This document shows positions 35,892 through 45,539 of a stretch of DNA of 57,865 nucleotides, in pieces. The position numbers were made by a program, and so were the translations under genes. The stretch is from Flavobacteriaceae bacterium (GTDB taxonomy: Bacteria; Bacteroidota; Bacteroidia; Flavobacteriales; Flavobacteriaceae), in contig CANHMG010000004.1 of the NCBI GenBank assembly GCA_947461795.1, positions 1 to 57,865 of the forward strand. Direction: 5' to 3'. Position 1 is the first letter of the stretch. Each line of letters starts with the position of its first letter. Under the pieces are notes generated by a model. It saw nothing but the letters and a program-made list of their open reading frames with translations. It made no database searches and was not told the origin of the DNA.

Positions 35892-37142
35892 TTATAAACC
35901 AAACGCCGCTTTAACTTTCTCCACAAAATCTAATTTCTCCCAAGTAAACAATTCAACAGTAACTGTTTTTTCATTTCCACCTGGAGCTCTAAACGTTTTT
36001 GTTACAGTTTCAGGAGTTCTCCCCATGTGTCCGTAAGCAGCAGTTTCGCTATAAATTGGATTTCTTAATTTCAATCGTTGCTCAATAAAGTAAGGACGCA
36101 TGTCAAAAATAGCTTCTACTTTTTTAGCGATTTCACCATTAGTCATGTTCACTTTAGCAGTACCATAAGTTTCAACAAAAATCCCCATCGGTTGAGCCAC
36201 TCCAATGGCATACGAAACTTGTACTAATATTTCATCTGCAACTCCAGCCGCAACAAGGTTTTTAGCAATGTGACGTGTCGCATACGCCGCACTTCTATCT
36301 ACTTTACTTGGGTCTTTTCCTGAGAAAGCACCACCACCGTGAGCACCTTTACCACCGTAAGTGTCCACAATAATTTTTCTTCCTGTCAATCCCGTATCTC
36401 CGTGAGGTCCACCAATTACGAATTTCCCAGTTGGATTGATATGGTATTGAATTTTGTCATTAAACAAATGCGCATATTCCGGATATTTGGTTTTCACTCT
36501 CGGAATCAAGATAGCAACCAAATCACTTTTTATTTTCGCCAACATTTTTGTTTCCTCATCAAAATCATCGTGTTGTGTAGAAATTACGATTGCATCAATA
36601 CGAACCGGTTTATTATCGTCAGAATATTCTAAAGTAACTTGCGATTTCGCATCAGGACGTAGATATTTAATTTCGTTATTTTCTCTTCTCAAATTCGCTA
36701 ATTCAATCAAAAGCGCATGCGAAAGATCTAATGCCAAAGGCATATGATTCTGAGTTTCATTGGTAGCATAGCCAAACATCATTCCTTGGTCACCCGCACC
36801 TTGATCTTCTGGATTTGCTCTTTCAACTCCTTGATTAATATCAGAAGATTGCTCGTGAATCGCTGAAAGCACACCGCAAGAATCCGCTTCAAACATATAT
36901 TCGCTTTTCGTATATCCAATTTTTCGGATTACTTCACGGGCAATTTGTTGTACGTCTAAATAGGTATTTGATTTTACTTCACCCGCTAAAATTACTTGAC
37001 CTGTAGTAACCAAAGTTTCACAAGCTACTTTAGAAGTTGGGTCGAATGCCATGAAGTTATCAATCAATGCATCCGAAATTTGATCAGCTACTTTGTCAGG
37101 ATGTCCTTCACTCACTGATTCTGACGTAAATAAATAAGCCAT
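35892..37142 (-). CDS. metK: S-adenosylmethionine synthetase
   Basis: Makes S-adenosylmethionine from ATP and methionine. The 416-residue protein is full length: [20 protein letters not shown] at the N-terminus, the methionine-loop region [19 protein letters not shown], the phosphate loop [20 protein letters not shown], and [19 protein letters not shown]. It completes the cycle with metH/metF 2.5 kb away. A -7 element (37297-37304) predicts a leader of roughly 150 bases with two hairpins. No S-box was found in that leader. Secure call. Confidence 0.97.
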   Translation of the reverse strand: MAYLFTSESVSEGHPDKVADQISDALIDNFMAFDPTSKVACETLVTTGQVILAGEVKSNTYLDVQQIAREVIRKIGYTKSEYMFEADSCGVLSAIHEQSSDINQGVERANPEDQGAGDQGMMFGYATNETQNHMPLALDLSHALLIELANLRRENNEIKYLRPDAKSQVTLEYSDDNKPVRIDAIVISTQHDDFDEETKMLAKIKSDLVAILIPRVKTKYPEYAHLFNDKIQYHINPTGKFVIGGPHGDTGLTGRKIIVDTYGGKGAHGGGAFSGKDPSKVDRSAAYATRHIAKNLVAAGVADEILVQVSYAIGVAQPMGIFVETYGTAKVNMTNGEIAKKVEAIFDMRPYFIEQRLKLRNPIYSETAAYGHMGRTPETVTKTFRAPGGNEKTVTVELFTWEKLDFVEKVKAAFGL

Positions 37143-37195
37143 AATAATTGTTTTATTTTAAATTAATGAAACGAAAAAAAAGATTGCTAATAAAA

Positions 37196-37304
37196 CTAAA
37201 GAAGAGAATTTCTGCTTTAGCATTTTTTTTGACTCTCAAAATAACTAGAGTCAGAGGTTGCAATCAGTTCAAATTTTTCCTCTTGATTTTCGGTTGCAAA
37301 TGTA
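37196..37304 (-). promoter_or_regulatory. metK promoter and structured leader
   Basis: TACATTTG (minus strand, 37297-37304) is an exact -7 element about 155 bases upstream of metK. Inside the leader, GACTCT/AGAGTC (37231-37236 with 37247-37252) forms a stem, followed on the minus strand by an A run and CTAAAG/CTTTAG (37196-37201 with 37215-37220). The long structured leader suggests control, but it does not match a riboswitch class I can name. Confidence 0.4.
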
Positions 37305-37352
37305 TGAAACCATTTTTGATTAGAAAAAATTTTTTAGAGTAGTTTTTTTTAT

Positions 37353-37360
37353 TAGTTTTG
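37353..37360 (+). promoter_or_regulatory. -7 element of the first anchor-J gene
   Basis: TAGTTTTG, exact TAnnTTTG match 26 bases before the ATG at 37387. Confidence 0.5.
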
Positions 37361-37386
37361 TCCCTTAACTATTTAATAAAACTATT

Positions 37387-38286
37387 ATGAAAAAACTATT
37401 ACTTTCTTTATTAATCCTCTGCGGATTAAATGCCCATGCTCAAGTTTCAATATTTGATGATTCTTTCGAATTTTATGACGATTTTGCAATTGCAGATGTT
37501 GGAGATTGGACCTTAACTGATGTTGATTTGAAAGCAACTTATGGGTTTACAGGTGTTACTTTTCTTAACACTGGAGTACCAAAGTCATTCCAAGTGTTTA
37601 ACGCTACAACTACAACACCAGCTCTTACTCCATCAGCTACAGCAGATTGGTCAGCTAGAACTGGAGATAAACACATGGTATGTTTTGCAGCTTCTACAGC
37701 ACCACCAGTTAATAATGATTGGTTGATTTCTCCACAAATTACTTTAGGGAATACAAATACAATTAAATTTTGGGCTAAAGCTTGTGACGCTACGTATTTT
37801 CAAGAAAGATTTAGCGTTTGGGTATCTACAACTGGAACAGCTGTAGCAGATTTTACTAAAATTTCTGCAGGAGCTTATATTACAACACCTAACATCACTT
37901 GGGTAGAATATACGTATAACTTAGCAGCTTCATATGATGGTTTACCTGTATACGTTGGTATCAAATGTACATCTCCAGACATGTTTGGTTTTGCAGTTGA
38001 CGATTTTTCAGTTACTGCTGTTACTTTAGGAACTGAAGGTTTCTTTGCTTCAAACTATGCAGTATATCCAAACCCAGCTTCTTCTGTTTTGAATATTAGC
38101 TCTAAAAACACGACTGTTTTTAACCAAGTTCAACTTACTGATATTAATGGTAGAATTGTAAAATCAGAAAAAAATACTGGAGTTATTACTACTCAAATTA
38201 ATATTGCAGATTTAAATGCGGGTGTTTACTTCTTAAAAGTAACTTCTGATCTAGGAAGTTTTAGTACAAAAGTTGTAAAAAAATAA
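37387..38286 (+). CDS. choice-of-anchor J domain protein with T9SS type A sorting domain
   Basis: 299 residues. Signal peptide 1-18 (LCGLNAHAQ). A cleaved-adhesin/choice-of-anchor-J domain occupies about 25-210: DDSFEFYDDFAIADVGDWTL, NNDWLISPQITLGNTNTIKF, and the closing VDDFSV. The last 75 residues are a T9SS type A sorting domain (NYAVYPNPASSVLNISS, LTDINGRIVKS, DLNAGVYFLKVTSD, STKVVKK). The domain is a jelly-roll often seen in secreted peptidases and adhesins; alone it likely binds surface polymers. It is followed by its own terminator and then by a related gene. Confidence 0.88.
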   Translation: MKKLLLSLLILCGLNAHAQVSIFDDSFEFYDDFAIADVGDWTLTDVDLKATYGFTGVTFLNTGVPKSFQVFNATTTTPALTPSATADWSARTGDKHMVCFAASTAPPVNNDWLISPQITLGNTNTIKFWAKACDATYFQERFSVWVSTTGTAVADFTKISAGAYITTPNITWVEYTYNLAASYDGLPVYVGIKCTSPDMFGFAVDDFSVTAVTLGTEGFFASNYAVYPNPASSVLNISSKNTTVFNQVQLTDINGRIVKSEKNTGVITTQINIADLNAGVYFLKVTSDLGSFSTKVVKK

Positions 38287-38300
38287 TTTTTATCCACAAA

Positions 38301-38338
38301 TAAAAAACCTGATTCCGAAAAGAATCAGGTTTTTTTTT
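38301..38338 (+). terminator. intrinsic terminator
   Basis: AAAAAACCTGATTC (38302-38315) pairs with GAATCAGGTTTTTT (38322-38335). Confidence 0.9.
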
Positions 38339-38370
38339 GAATATTTGTGAAACTTTTAAAACTACTCATC

Positions 38371-39246
38371 ATGAAACAATATCTACTTTACATAGGCCTA
38401 TTCATAAATTTCGGTACACTGCAAGCCCAAACCCTATTCACTGAAAATTTTGATGTTTTTCCATCAGCATGGACAAAAACCAACCAAAGCCAACCCGTAG
38501 GGCTTTCCAATTGGCAACAAGGAAATGTAAGCGCTTTCGGTACTGGTTTCAACGGTGGGGCGACTTCTTATGCAGGTGTAAATTATAACAGTGTAGCAGC
38601 AGGAACACCTGGAACGATTAGTAATTGGCTTATATCACCAAGTATCAGTCTTCAAGATGGTGATGTAGTGAAGTTTTATACAAGAGCAGGAAGTAATTTT
38701 AGTAGCATTCCAGATCGTTTGGAATTACGCCTAAGTGCTGCAGGCGATGCATCGGTTATTCCATCAACAGGGAGTGCCGATTTAGGTAGTTTTACTACTT
38801 TAGCAGCAAGTGTAAATCCCAATCTAGCACCATCTGTTTACCCTGTAACATGGACAGAAGTGCTATACACAGTATCAGGTTTGCCTACAGCAACCAATTG
38901 TAAATTAGCATTTCGTTATTATGTAACCAACGGTGGACCTTCAGGTTCCAATGGTAACGCAATCTGGATTGACGCACTCTCAATCAATCGTGTTTTAAGT
39001 ACAGATTCTTTTTTCAAAAACAATTTTGCTGTATCGCCAAACCCAGCCAGTGATGTAGTAAACATTACTAACAATGCAACATCTACAATCACTTCAATCC
39101 AACTTACGGATATGAATGGTCGTACTGTAAAAGAAGTAAAAGGAAAGGTGGATCAAATCAACATCAGCGAATTAAACGCTGGAGTTTATTTCTTAAAAAT
39201 TAATTCTAACCAAGGAACGGGTTCGTCTAAAATTATCAAAAAATAA
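38371..39246 (+). CDS. second choice-of-anchor J, T9SS type A protein
   Basis: 291 residues. Signal peptide 1-19 (INFGTLQAQ). The anchor-J domain runs to about residue 215 (LFTENFDVFPSAWTKTNQS, ISNWLISPSISLQDGDVVKF, NAIWIDALSINRV). The sorting domain (NFAVSPNPASDVVNITNN, LTDMNGRTVKEVK, ELNAGVYFLKINS, SSKIIKK) closely resembles that of the preceding gene. The start is MKQYLLYIGL; a GTG-started reading from 38347 has no hydrophobic signal directly after it. Probably an old tandem duplication. Confidence 0.88.
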   Translation: MKQYLLYIGLFINFGTLQAQTLFTENFDVFPSAWTKTNQSQPVGLSNWQQGNVSAFGTGFNGGATSYAGVNYNSVAAGTPGTISNWLISPSISLQDGDVVKFYTRAGSNFSSIPDRLELRLSAAGDASVIPSTGSADLGSFTTLAASVNPNLAPSVYPVTWTEVLYTVSGLPTATNCKLAFRYYVTNGGPSGSNGNAIWIDALSINRVLSTDSFFKNNFAVSPNPASDVVNITNNATSTITSIQLTDMNGRTVKEVKGKVDQINISELNAGVYFLKINSNQGTGSSKIIKK

Positions 39247-39260
39247 TTTTTCAACACAAA

Positions 39261-39298
39261 TAAAAAAACCTGATTTCTAAAAGAGTCAGGTTTTTTTT
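39261..39298 (+). terminator. intrinsic terminator
   Basis: AAAAAAACCTGA pairs with TCAGGTTTTTTT, very like the terminator of the preceding paralogue, which supports a duplication that included the 3' flank. Confidence 0.88.
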
Positions 39299-39372
39299 AT
39301 GCATTGTCTTTTCTCTTTCATCTTTCATCTCTTCCTACTACAACGTTGTCGCATTTATTTTTGAAAAAGTTA

Positions 39373-39403
39373 TTGCAAAAACCATTTCTATTCCCTTACT
39401 TTG
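39373..39403 (+). promoter_or_regulatory. promoter of the riboswitch-metH transcript
   Basis: TTG (39373-39375), 20 bases, TTACTTTG (39396-39403), one mismatch from TAnnTTTG. It is placed just ahead of the SAM riboswitch. Confidence 0.5.
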
Positions 39404-39424
39404 CCCTGTTCTTAATTTTATTGA

Positions 39425-39532
39425 TCGTTATCACGAAAGCCAGAGGGATTAGACCCGTCGAAAGCTTAGCAACCCTTTACCATAAAGAAGGTGCTACATT
39501 CTACCAAGCGCAAGTTTGGACAGATAACCACG
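39425..39532 (+). promoter_or_regulatory. SAM-I (S-box) riboswitch
   Basis: The core matches the S-box consensus: CAGAGGGATTAGACCCGTCG, GAAAGCTTAGCAACC, AAGGTGCTACATTCTACC, then a CCAA/TTGG hairpin, closed by P1 GTTATC (39427-39432) with GATAAC (39523-39528). S-adenosylmethionine binding would turn down the split metH genes. No clear terminator follows; a small GAGAA/TTCTC hairpin and T-rich stretch near 39531-39550 could be the expression platform. The gene-free stretch 39247-39707 holds, in order, terminator, promoter, this riboswitch, a dispersed repeat and a leader module. A reading of 84 codons across it is not a gene. Confidence 0.92.
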
Positions 39533-39572
39533 AGAATTTCTCTCACTTTTTACGATAACAATTTTATTTTTT

Positions 39573-39650
39573 AGGAGCTAATCCCGCTGTCCTCTGCAAT
39601 CTTTTGTGCCAAAAAACGTCACAAAAGGATTTACGTTGCCATCGGGGCTA
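39573..39650 (-). repeat. dispersed palindromic element, copy 6
   Basis: Reads AGGAGCTAATCCCGCTGTCC, TCTGCAATC, short stem TTTTGTG with CACAAAA, GGATTTACGTTGCCATCGGG, GCTA. It sits between the riboswitch and metH, so it must be transcribed as part of the metH leader. Confidence 0.85.
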
Positions 39651-39707
39651 GGGTAATCAATTTCAAAACAACACTTGGCGTCTTAACGCCTTTGCGAGCA
39701 AAAAAAT
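39651..39707 (+). repeat. leader module shared with gpmI
   Basis: GGGTAATCAATTTC.., CTTGGCGTCTTAACGCC, TTTGCGAGCAAA, ending at the metH ATG. It is the plus-strand counterpart of the module in front of gpmI and carries a small GGCGT/ACGCC stem. Confidence 0.55.
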
Positions 39708-40712
39708 ATGGCAACAATTCAACAAGCAATTCAAAACCGAATCCTCGTTCTCGACGGTGCCATGGGTACCATGCTGCAACGTCACAATTTCTCTGAAGAG
39801 GATTTTCGTGGACAACGATTCAAAGATTTTCCTCATTCCCTAAAAGGAAACAACGATTTACTATCCATCACGCAACCAGCTGCCATACGTGACGTTCACG
39901 CACAATATTTCGAAGCCGGTGCCGATATCGTAGAAACCAATACATTTTCAAGTACCACCATCGGAATGGCAGATTACCATCTCGAAGATTTGGTGTATGA
40001 CCTCAATTTTCAATCGGCTAAAATTGCCCGTGAAGTAGCAGACGAATTCACTGCTAAAAATCCAGATAAACCTCGATTCGTAGCAGGCTCGATTGGTCCA
40101 ACGAATAGAACGGCGAGCATGAGTCCAGATGTTAATGATCCGGGTTTTCGAGCCGTAACTTTCGATGACCTTCGTATTGCCTACAAACAACAAGTAGAAG
40201 CCTTAATGGATGGAGGTTGCGACTTACTACTAGTAGAAACTATCTTCGACACACTCAATGCCAAAGCGGCTTTGTTCGCTATCGAAGAAGTTAAAGAAGA
40301 ACGCAACATCGATATACCCATTATGGTTTCAGGAACGATTACCGACGCTTCAGGTAGAACACTTTCTGGTCAAACGGTCGAAGCTTTTCTGATTTCAATT
40401 TCCCATATTCCATTGTTAAGCGTCGGTTTCAATTGTGCACTGGGCGCCGATCAACTCAAACCCTATCTCAAAAGATTGGCAAGAAATACTTCTTTAAATA
40501 TTTCGGCACATCCGAATGCTGGATTGCCAAACGCCTTTGGTCAATACGATCAAACTGCCGCAGAAATGCAAGTGTTAATTCGAGAGTATTTAGAAGAAAA
40601 CTTAATCAATATCATTGGAGGTTGCTGCGGAACAACGCCGGAACACATCAAGTTGATTGCTGAAGTCGCAGCAGAATTCAAGCCTAGAACCATTTTAGAA
40701 ACGATCGAATAA
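39708..40712 (+). CDS. metH: methionine synthase, homocysteine-binding subunit (split MetH, N-terminal part)
   Basis: 334 residues, the homocysteine S-methyltransferase domain of cobalamin-dependent methionine synthase as a separate protein. It shows [31 protein letters not shown], and the zinc ligands: Cys in VGFNCALGA and the Cys pair in [12 protein letters not shown]. It transfers the methyl group from methyl-cobalamin, bound by the next gene product, to homocysteine. The second part begins two bases after its stop. The split arrangement is common in Bacteroidetes. Controlled by the upstream SAM-I riboswitch. Confidence 0.95.
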   Translation: MATIQQAIQNRILVLDGAMGTMLQRHNFSEEDFRGQRFKDFPHSLKGNNDLLSITQPAAIRDVHAQYFEAGADIVETNTFSSTTIGMADYHLEDLVYDLNFQSAKIAREVADEFTAKNPDKPRFVAGSIGPTNRTASMSPDVNDPGFRAVTFDDLRIAYKQQVEALMDGGCDLLLVETIFDTLNAKAALFAIEEVKEERNIDIPIMVSGTITDASGRTLSGQTVEAFLISISHIPLLSVGFNCALGADQLKPYLKRLARNTSLNISAHPNAGLPNAFGQYDQTAAEMQVLIREYLEENLINIIGGCCGTTPEHIKLIAEVAAEFKPRTILETIE

Positions 40713-40714
40713 CA

Positions 40715-43372
40715 ATGGAAAAAAAGTATCTAAAACTTTCAGGTCTCGAACCATTAATCATAACACCCGAGACGAATTTCGTAAATGTCGGTGAACGCAC
40801 CAACGTAACAGGTTCTCGTAAATTCCTACGATTAATTAAAGAAGAACGCTACGAAGAAGCATTGTCTGTTGCTCGTGATCAAGTAGAAGGCGGTGCCCAA
40901 ATCATCGATATTAATATGGATGAAGGTATGCTCGACGGGGTTCATGCGATGACGACTTTTTTAAATTTAATAGCATCTGAACCTGATATTTCACGTGTTC
41001 CAGTCATGATCGATAGCTCAAAATGGGAAATCATCGAAGCCGGTTTGAAAGTCGCTCAAGGAAAATGTGTCGTCAATTCTATCTCGCTAAAAGAAGGGGA
41101 AGCCGCTTTTGTTCACCATGCCAAATTGGTCAAACGATACGGAGCCGCCGTAATTGTAATGGCTTTCGACGAAAAAGGTCAAGCCGATAATTACGAAAGA
41201 CGCATCGAAATTTGCAAACGTTCGTATGATATTCTTGTGAATGAAGTAGGTTTTCCGGCTGAAGATATCATCTTCGACCCGAATATATTTCCTGTTGCCA
41301 CCGGAATGGACGAGCATAAATTAAATGCACTCGATTTCTTCCACGCCACCAAATGGATAAGAGAAAATCTGCCGTATGCACACATAAGTGGAGGTGTTAG
41401 CAATGTCTCGTTTTCCTTTAGAGGTAATGATAAAGTGCGCGAAGCCATGCACTCCGTTTTCTTGTATCATGCCATTCAAAATGGGATGACGATGGGAATT
41501 GTAAACCCGGAAATGCTGGAAGTATATGACGAAATTCCAAAAGATTTACTCGAACATGTTGAAGATGTATTACTCAATAGAAGGGAAGATGCCACAGAAC
41601 GGTTACTCGATTTTGCTGAAAATGTAAAAGGGGATGCCAAAAGCAATGAGAAAGCAATTCAAGAATGGCGTTCGGGAACAATTCAAGAAAGATTAACCCA
41701 TTCTTTGGTAAAAGGAATTGATGAGTTTATAGAAATAGATATTGAAGAAGCAAGGTTAGCAGCCGCAAAACCTATTGAAGTCATCGAAATTAATTTGATG
41801 GCGGGCATGAATGTCGTGGGTGATTTGTTTGGGTCAGGAAAAATGTTCTTGCCTCAAGTGGTAAAATCTGCACGTGTCATGAAAAAAGCGGTAGCTTATT
41901 TATTGCCTTTTATCGAAGCGCAGAAAGACGGAAAATCGTCATCTGCAGGTAAAATTTTAATGGCAACCGTAAAAGGCGATGTACATGATATCGGGAAAAA
42001 CATTGTTTCAGTAGTTTTAGGTTGTAATAATTATGAAATCATTGATTTGGGTGTGATGGTGCAACCAGAAAGAATCATCGAAATGGCCATCAAAGAAAAT
42101 GTAGATATTATCGGTTTAAGCGGATTGATAACGCCATCCTTAGATGAAATGGTTTATCTCGCGAAAGAATTAAACAAACTCAATATCAAAATTCCAATTA
42201 TGATTGGAGGCGCGACAACTTCTCGTGCGCATACTGCCGTGAAAATTGCCCCTGAGTATAATGAAACTGTGGTGCATGTCAACGATGCGTCACGTGCTGT
42301 AACTGTTGCAGGAAATTTATTAAACGCAGATAATTTAGACTATTCAAAAGCATTGCGATCGGAATACGACGAGTTACGTGAAGGTTATTTGAATCGAAGT
42401 CGTGACAAGAATTTTCTAACGATAGAACAAGCTCGATTGAATAAACTGAAATTAGACTGGGAAAATTTTAATCCAAAAAAACCTAATTTCATTGGGTCAA
42501 AAACAATAGAAGTTGAAATTGAAACCCTGATTCCGTACATCGACTGGACGCCTTTTTTCAGAACTTGGGAATTGTTTGGGAAGTATCCCGCCATTTTGAC
42601 TGATGAAGTGGTAGGGGAACAAGCAACGGACGTTTTTAAGGATGCTCAAGAAATGTTGGGTCAAATTTTGAAAGAAAACAAACTCACCGCCAAAGGGATT
42701 TATGGTATTTTCCCTGCCAACACAATCCATGATGATGATATTGAAATTACAACAGAACAGAGCATAAAATTCTTGACACTTCGCCAACAATCTCAAAAAA
42801 CGAAAGGCGCTTTCAATATGGCGTTAGCTGATTTTGTAGCTCCAAAAGATTCTGGCAAACAGGATTATATGGGATGCTTTTGTGTCACAACTGGTTTTGG
42901 AGTAGACGAATGGGCCGCTGAATTTGAAAAAAATCTAGACGATTACAACTCCATCATGATCAAAGCCCTAGCGGATCGTTTGGCGGAAGCATTTGCGGAA
43001 TATTTGCATGAGAAAGTCCGTAAAGAAATTTGGGGTTACGCAGCCGATGAAAACCTTGATAAAGTCGATTTGATCGAAGAAGAATACAAAGGCATTCGCC
43101 CTGCACCAGGATATCCAGCCTGTCCTGATCATCTTGAGAAACCAACGATTTGGAAACTCTTGAAAGTCGAAGAAGAAATTGGCGTTAAACTTACCGAAAG
43201 TATGGCGATGTGGCCAGCATCTTCTGTATCTGGGTATTATTTCGGAAATCCAGAAAGCAAGTATTTTGGTTTGGGAAAAATCAAAGAAGATCAAGTCATC
43301 GATTACGCCAAACGAAGAAGTATCAGTACAGAACAAGCCACTAAATGGCTTAACCCGAATATAGCAGATTAA
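40715..43372 (+). CDS. metH: methionine synthase, pterin/cobalamin/activation subunit (split MetH, C-terminal part)
   Basis: 885 residues. Domains in order: methyltetrahydrofolate-binding barrel ([30 protein letters not shown]), cobalamin cap, B12-binding domain with the base-off motif [16 protein letters not shown] (DxHxxG, about residue 425) and [13 protein letters not shown], and the SAM-dependent activation domain ([12 protein letters not shown] near residue 800, [20 protein letters not shown]). Together with the preceding protein it equals one full MetH. It is also operonic with metF, which supplies methyl-tetrahydrofolate. Confidence 0.96.
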   Translation: MEKKYLKLSGLEPLIITPETNFVNVGERTNVTGSRKFLRLIKEERYEEALSVARDQVEGGAQIIDINMDEGMLDGVHAMTTFLNLIASEPDISRVPVMIDSSKWEIIEAGLKVAQGKCVVNSISLKEGEAAFVHHAKLVKRYGAAVIVMAFDEKGQADNYERRIEICKRSYDILVNEVGFPAEDIIFDPNIFPVATGMDEHKLNALDFFHATKWIRENLPYAHISGGVSNVSFSFRGNDKVREAMHSVFLYHAIQNGMTMGIVNPEMLEVYDEIPKDLLEHVEDVLLNRREDATERLLDFAENVKGDAKSNEKAIQEWRSGTIQERLTHSLVKGIDEFIEIDIEEARLAAAKPIEVIEINLMAGMNVVGDLFGSGKMFLPQVVKSARVMKKAVAYLLPFIEAQKDGKSSSAGKILMATVKGDVHDIGKNIVSVVLGCNNYEIIDLGVMVQPERIIEMAIKENVDIIGLSGLITPSLDEMVYLAKELNKLNIKIPIMIGGATTSRAHTAVKIAPEYNETVVHVNDASRAVTVAGNLLNADNLDYSKALRSEYDELREGYLNRSRDKNFLTIEQARLNKLKLDWENFNPKKPNFIGSKTIEVEIETLIPYIDWTPFFRTWELFGKYPAILTDEVVGEQATDVFKDAQEMLGQILKENKLTAKGIYGIFPANTIHDDDIEITTEQSIKFLTLRQQSQKTKGAFNMALADFVAPKDSGKQDYMGCFCVTTGFGVDEWAAEFEKNLDDYNSIMIKALADRLAEAFAEYLHEKVRKEIWGYAADENLDKVDLIEEEYKGIRPAPGYPACPDHLEKPTIWKLLKVEEEIGVKLTESMAMWPASSVSGYYFGNPESKYFGLGKIKEDQVIDYAKRRSISTEQATKWLNPNIAD

Positions 43373-43389
43373 GAACAGTTGTCCGTTAA

Positions 43390-43440
43390 TAGTTGCAGTT
43401 TTTACAGCTCACAACTTACAACTCACAACTCACAACTAAA
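43390..43440 (+). repeat. short tandem CACAACT repeats before metF
   Basis: CAGCTCACAACTTACAACTC followed by further ACAACTC units, about four imperfect 7-10 base repeats. It is low-complexity sequence with no stem or promoter match. It may be slippage-prone. Confidence 0.5.
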
Positions 43441-43444
43441 AAAC

Positions 43445-44401
43445 ATGAAAGTAACCCAACACATAGAAAACGCTCAAGGAAAACCCTTATTCTCCTTCGA
43501 AATTTTACCGCCTTTGAAAGGGCAAAACATTCAATCTATTTTTGACAGTATTGATCCGTTAATGGAGTTCAATCCACCATTTATCGATGTAACATACCAT
43601 CGTGAAGAATACGAATTCAAAGAATTGCCAAGTGGCTTGTTGCAAAAGAAAATTGTCAAGAAACGTCCAGGAACGGTTGGCATTTGTGCGGGGATTCAAA
43701 ACAAATATACTGTAGATGCGATTCCACATATTTTGTGTGGAGGATTCTCCAAAGAAGACACCGAAAACTTACTCATCGATTTGGATTTCTTAGGCATCGA
43801 TAATGTTGTAGCTCTTCGTGGCGATGCTTTGAAAACTGAAACGTATTTCAAACCTGAAAAAGACGGCAATGAATACGCCACGGATTTAGTTTTACAAATC
43901 AATAATTTGAATAATGGGATTTATTTGGATGAAGATTTGCAAAACACTTCCAAAACTAATTTTTGTATTGGAGTTGCGGGTTATCCAGAAAAACATATGG
44001 AAGCGCCAAGTTTAGATAGTGACATTCATTTTTTAAAACAAAAAATAAAAAACGGTGCCGAATATATTATTACTCAGATGTTTTTCGACAATCAAAAGTT
44101 TTTCGACTTTGTTGCTAAATGTAGAACGGCAGGTATAACAGTTCCTATTATTCCAGGTTTAAAACCAATTGCAACAAAAAAACAACTAAACTTAATTCCA
44201 CATCGTTTTAGTCTAGAATTGCCTGACGATTTGATTATGGCGGTGGTGAAAGCCAAAGACAACGATGCAGTAAAACAAATCGGAATCGAATGGTGTATCG
44301 AACAAAGTAAAAGTTTGGTGTCAGCTGGAATTCCAGTATTGCATTATTATTCGATGGGTAAAGCGGAGAATATTAAGGCGATTGCAAAGGAAATATTTTA
44401 A
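43445..44401 (+). CDS. metF: methylenetetrahydrofolate reductase
   Basis: Reduces methylene- to methyl-tetrahydrofolate with FAD, feeding MetH. The 318-residue TIM-barrel protein shows FSFEILPPLKG (catalytic Glu region), PPFIDVTYHREEYEF, IDNVVALRGDALKTE (FAD/folate site), FCIGVAGYPEKHMEAPS and EYIITQMFFDNQKFFDFVAK. The start is MKVTQHIENA, since the longer reading runs through the tandem repeats and contains no family match. It is the third gene of metH-metH-metF, 72 bases downstream, so the SAM riboswitch probably controls it too. Confidence 0.96.
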   Translation: MKVTQHIENAQGKPLFSFEILPPLKGQNIQSIFDSIDPLMEFNPPFIDVTYHREEYEFKELPSGLLQKKIVKKRPGTVGICAGIQNKYTVDAIPHILCGGFSKEDTENLLIDLDFLGIDNVVALRGDALKTETYFKPEKDGNEYATDLVLQINNLNNGIYLDEDLQNTSKTNFCIGVAGYPEKHMEAPSLDSDIHFLKQKIKNGAEYIITQMFFDNQKFFDFVAKCRTAGITVPIIPGLKPIATKKQLNLIPHRFSLELPDDLIMAVVKAKDNDAVKQIGIEWCIEQSKSLVSAGIPVLHYYSMGKAENIKAIAKEIF

Positions 44402-44435
44402 TAAAAAGAATATATTTACGACTTTATTAAAGTAA

Positions 44436-45530
44436 ATGAGAAAGTGTTTTTGTGTTTTGATAGTATTGATGAATTCTGTTGTATTTGGCCAACAATTGGA
44501 GGACACAAATTCATTTGAAATTTACCAATTACGCGGAAACATTCTACCACACTCTAAGGAATTGTATCATTTAATTACAGGCCATCCAGAAGGTGTCATG
44601 GTTAGTTTTTCTAAAAAAACCCATGGTAAAGAGGCGTGGCAAAAACTCTATAATTATCCAGATTATGGAGGTTATTTTTTATATCAAGACTTTAAAAACG
44701 AAATTCTAGGGAAAAACTACGCTATTGGAGCGCATTATAATTTCTATTTCTTACATAGAAAATTACAATTCAAAATTGCACAAGGAATTGCCATGACTAC
44801 CAATCCTTATGATAAAGTCGACAATAGTAAAAACAGAGCGTTTGGTTCTAAATATATGGGCAACACCAACTTTATGCTTAATTTTAAAAAAGAAAATTTA
44901 GCGGACGGTTTCGGATTGGAAGCAGGTTTCTTCTTTACACATTATTCTAATGGTAGATTCAAATCACCCAATAGCGGAATCAATACCTACGGAATAAATC
45001 TTGGACTTAATTATAATTTTTGCAAGTCCAAACCCAAAATTATAGACACGGTTACTGTTAGTTTAAAGTTTAATGAACCGATAAAATTTAATTTCGTTTT
45101 TCGAACCGGATTTAACGAAAGTATTACTATCGGAAGTGGTCAAAAACCATTCTACCATATTGGTTTTTATGCCGACAAACGAATCAATAAAAAGAGCGCT
45201 CTTCAATTGGGAGCGGATTTGTTCTTAACTACTTCAATCAAAGAGTATATTGTTTACCGATCCATAGCTTATCCAGAAGACCATATAGATCGCAATACCG
45301 ATTATAAAAGAATTGGTTTATTTATCGGACATGAATTATTTATTAATAAGATTTCTCTAGAAACACAAGTAGGATATTATGTATATCGCCCTTTTGACCT
45401 AGATGTTCCAATATACGATCGTTTAGGAATGAAGTACTATTGGACACCTAAAATATATTCTGGAGTTGCTGTAAAAACACATGGGTTTTTAGCCGAAGCT
45501 ACCGAGTTTTCCGTAGGTATTCGCTTATAA
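44436..45530 (+). CDS. PagL-like lipid A deacylase (acyloxyacyl hydrolase family)
   Basis: 364 residues with a signal peptide (1-18, ending VVFGQ) and a beta-barrel C-terminus (ending FLAEATEFSVGIRL). The segment GFGLEAGFFFTHYSNGRFKS carries the His-x-Ser of the PagL catalytic site, so it likely removes a fatty acid from lipid A in the outer membrane. It is longer than Pseudomonas PagL, with an extra N-terminal region, as is usual for Bacteroidetes members. A DUF2807 lipoprotein gene follows 9 bases downstream, probably in one transcript. Confidence 0.82.
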   Translation: MRKCFCVLIVLMNSVVFGQQLEDTNSFEIYQLRGNILPHSKELYHLITGHPEGVMVSFSKKTHGKEAWQKLYNYPDYGGYFLYQDFKNEILGKNYAIGAHYNFYFLHRKLQFKIAQGIAMTTNPYDKVDNSKNRAFGSKYMGNTNFMLNFKKENLADGFGLEAGFFFTHYSNGRFKSPNSGINTYGINLGLNYNFCKSKPKIIDTVTVSLKFNEPIKFNFVFRTGFNESITIGSGQKPFYHIGFYADKRINKKSALQLGADLFLTTSIKEYIVYRSIAYPEDHIDRNTDYKRIGLFIGHELFINKISLETQVGYYVYRPFDLDVPIYDRLGMKYYWTPKIYSGVAVKTHGFLAEATEFSVGIRL

Positions 45531-45539
45531 TAATTGACA

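Noticed and set aside
37190-37260. SAM-II riboswitch ahead of metK
   Set aside because: Only GCTAAA agrees; the P1 stem and the pseudoknot-forming loop of SAM-II are not present.
39304-39558. An open reading of 84 codons ahead of metH
   Set aside because: It runs through the promoter and SAM-I riboswitch, has no family resemblance, and its sequence is explained by the RNA element.
43390-43440. Short CRISPR-like repeats before metF
   Set aside because: Units are 7-10 bases with no spacers; this is simple tandem repetition.
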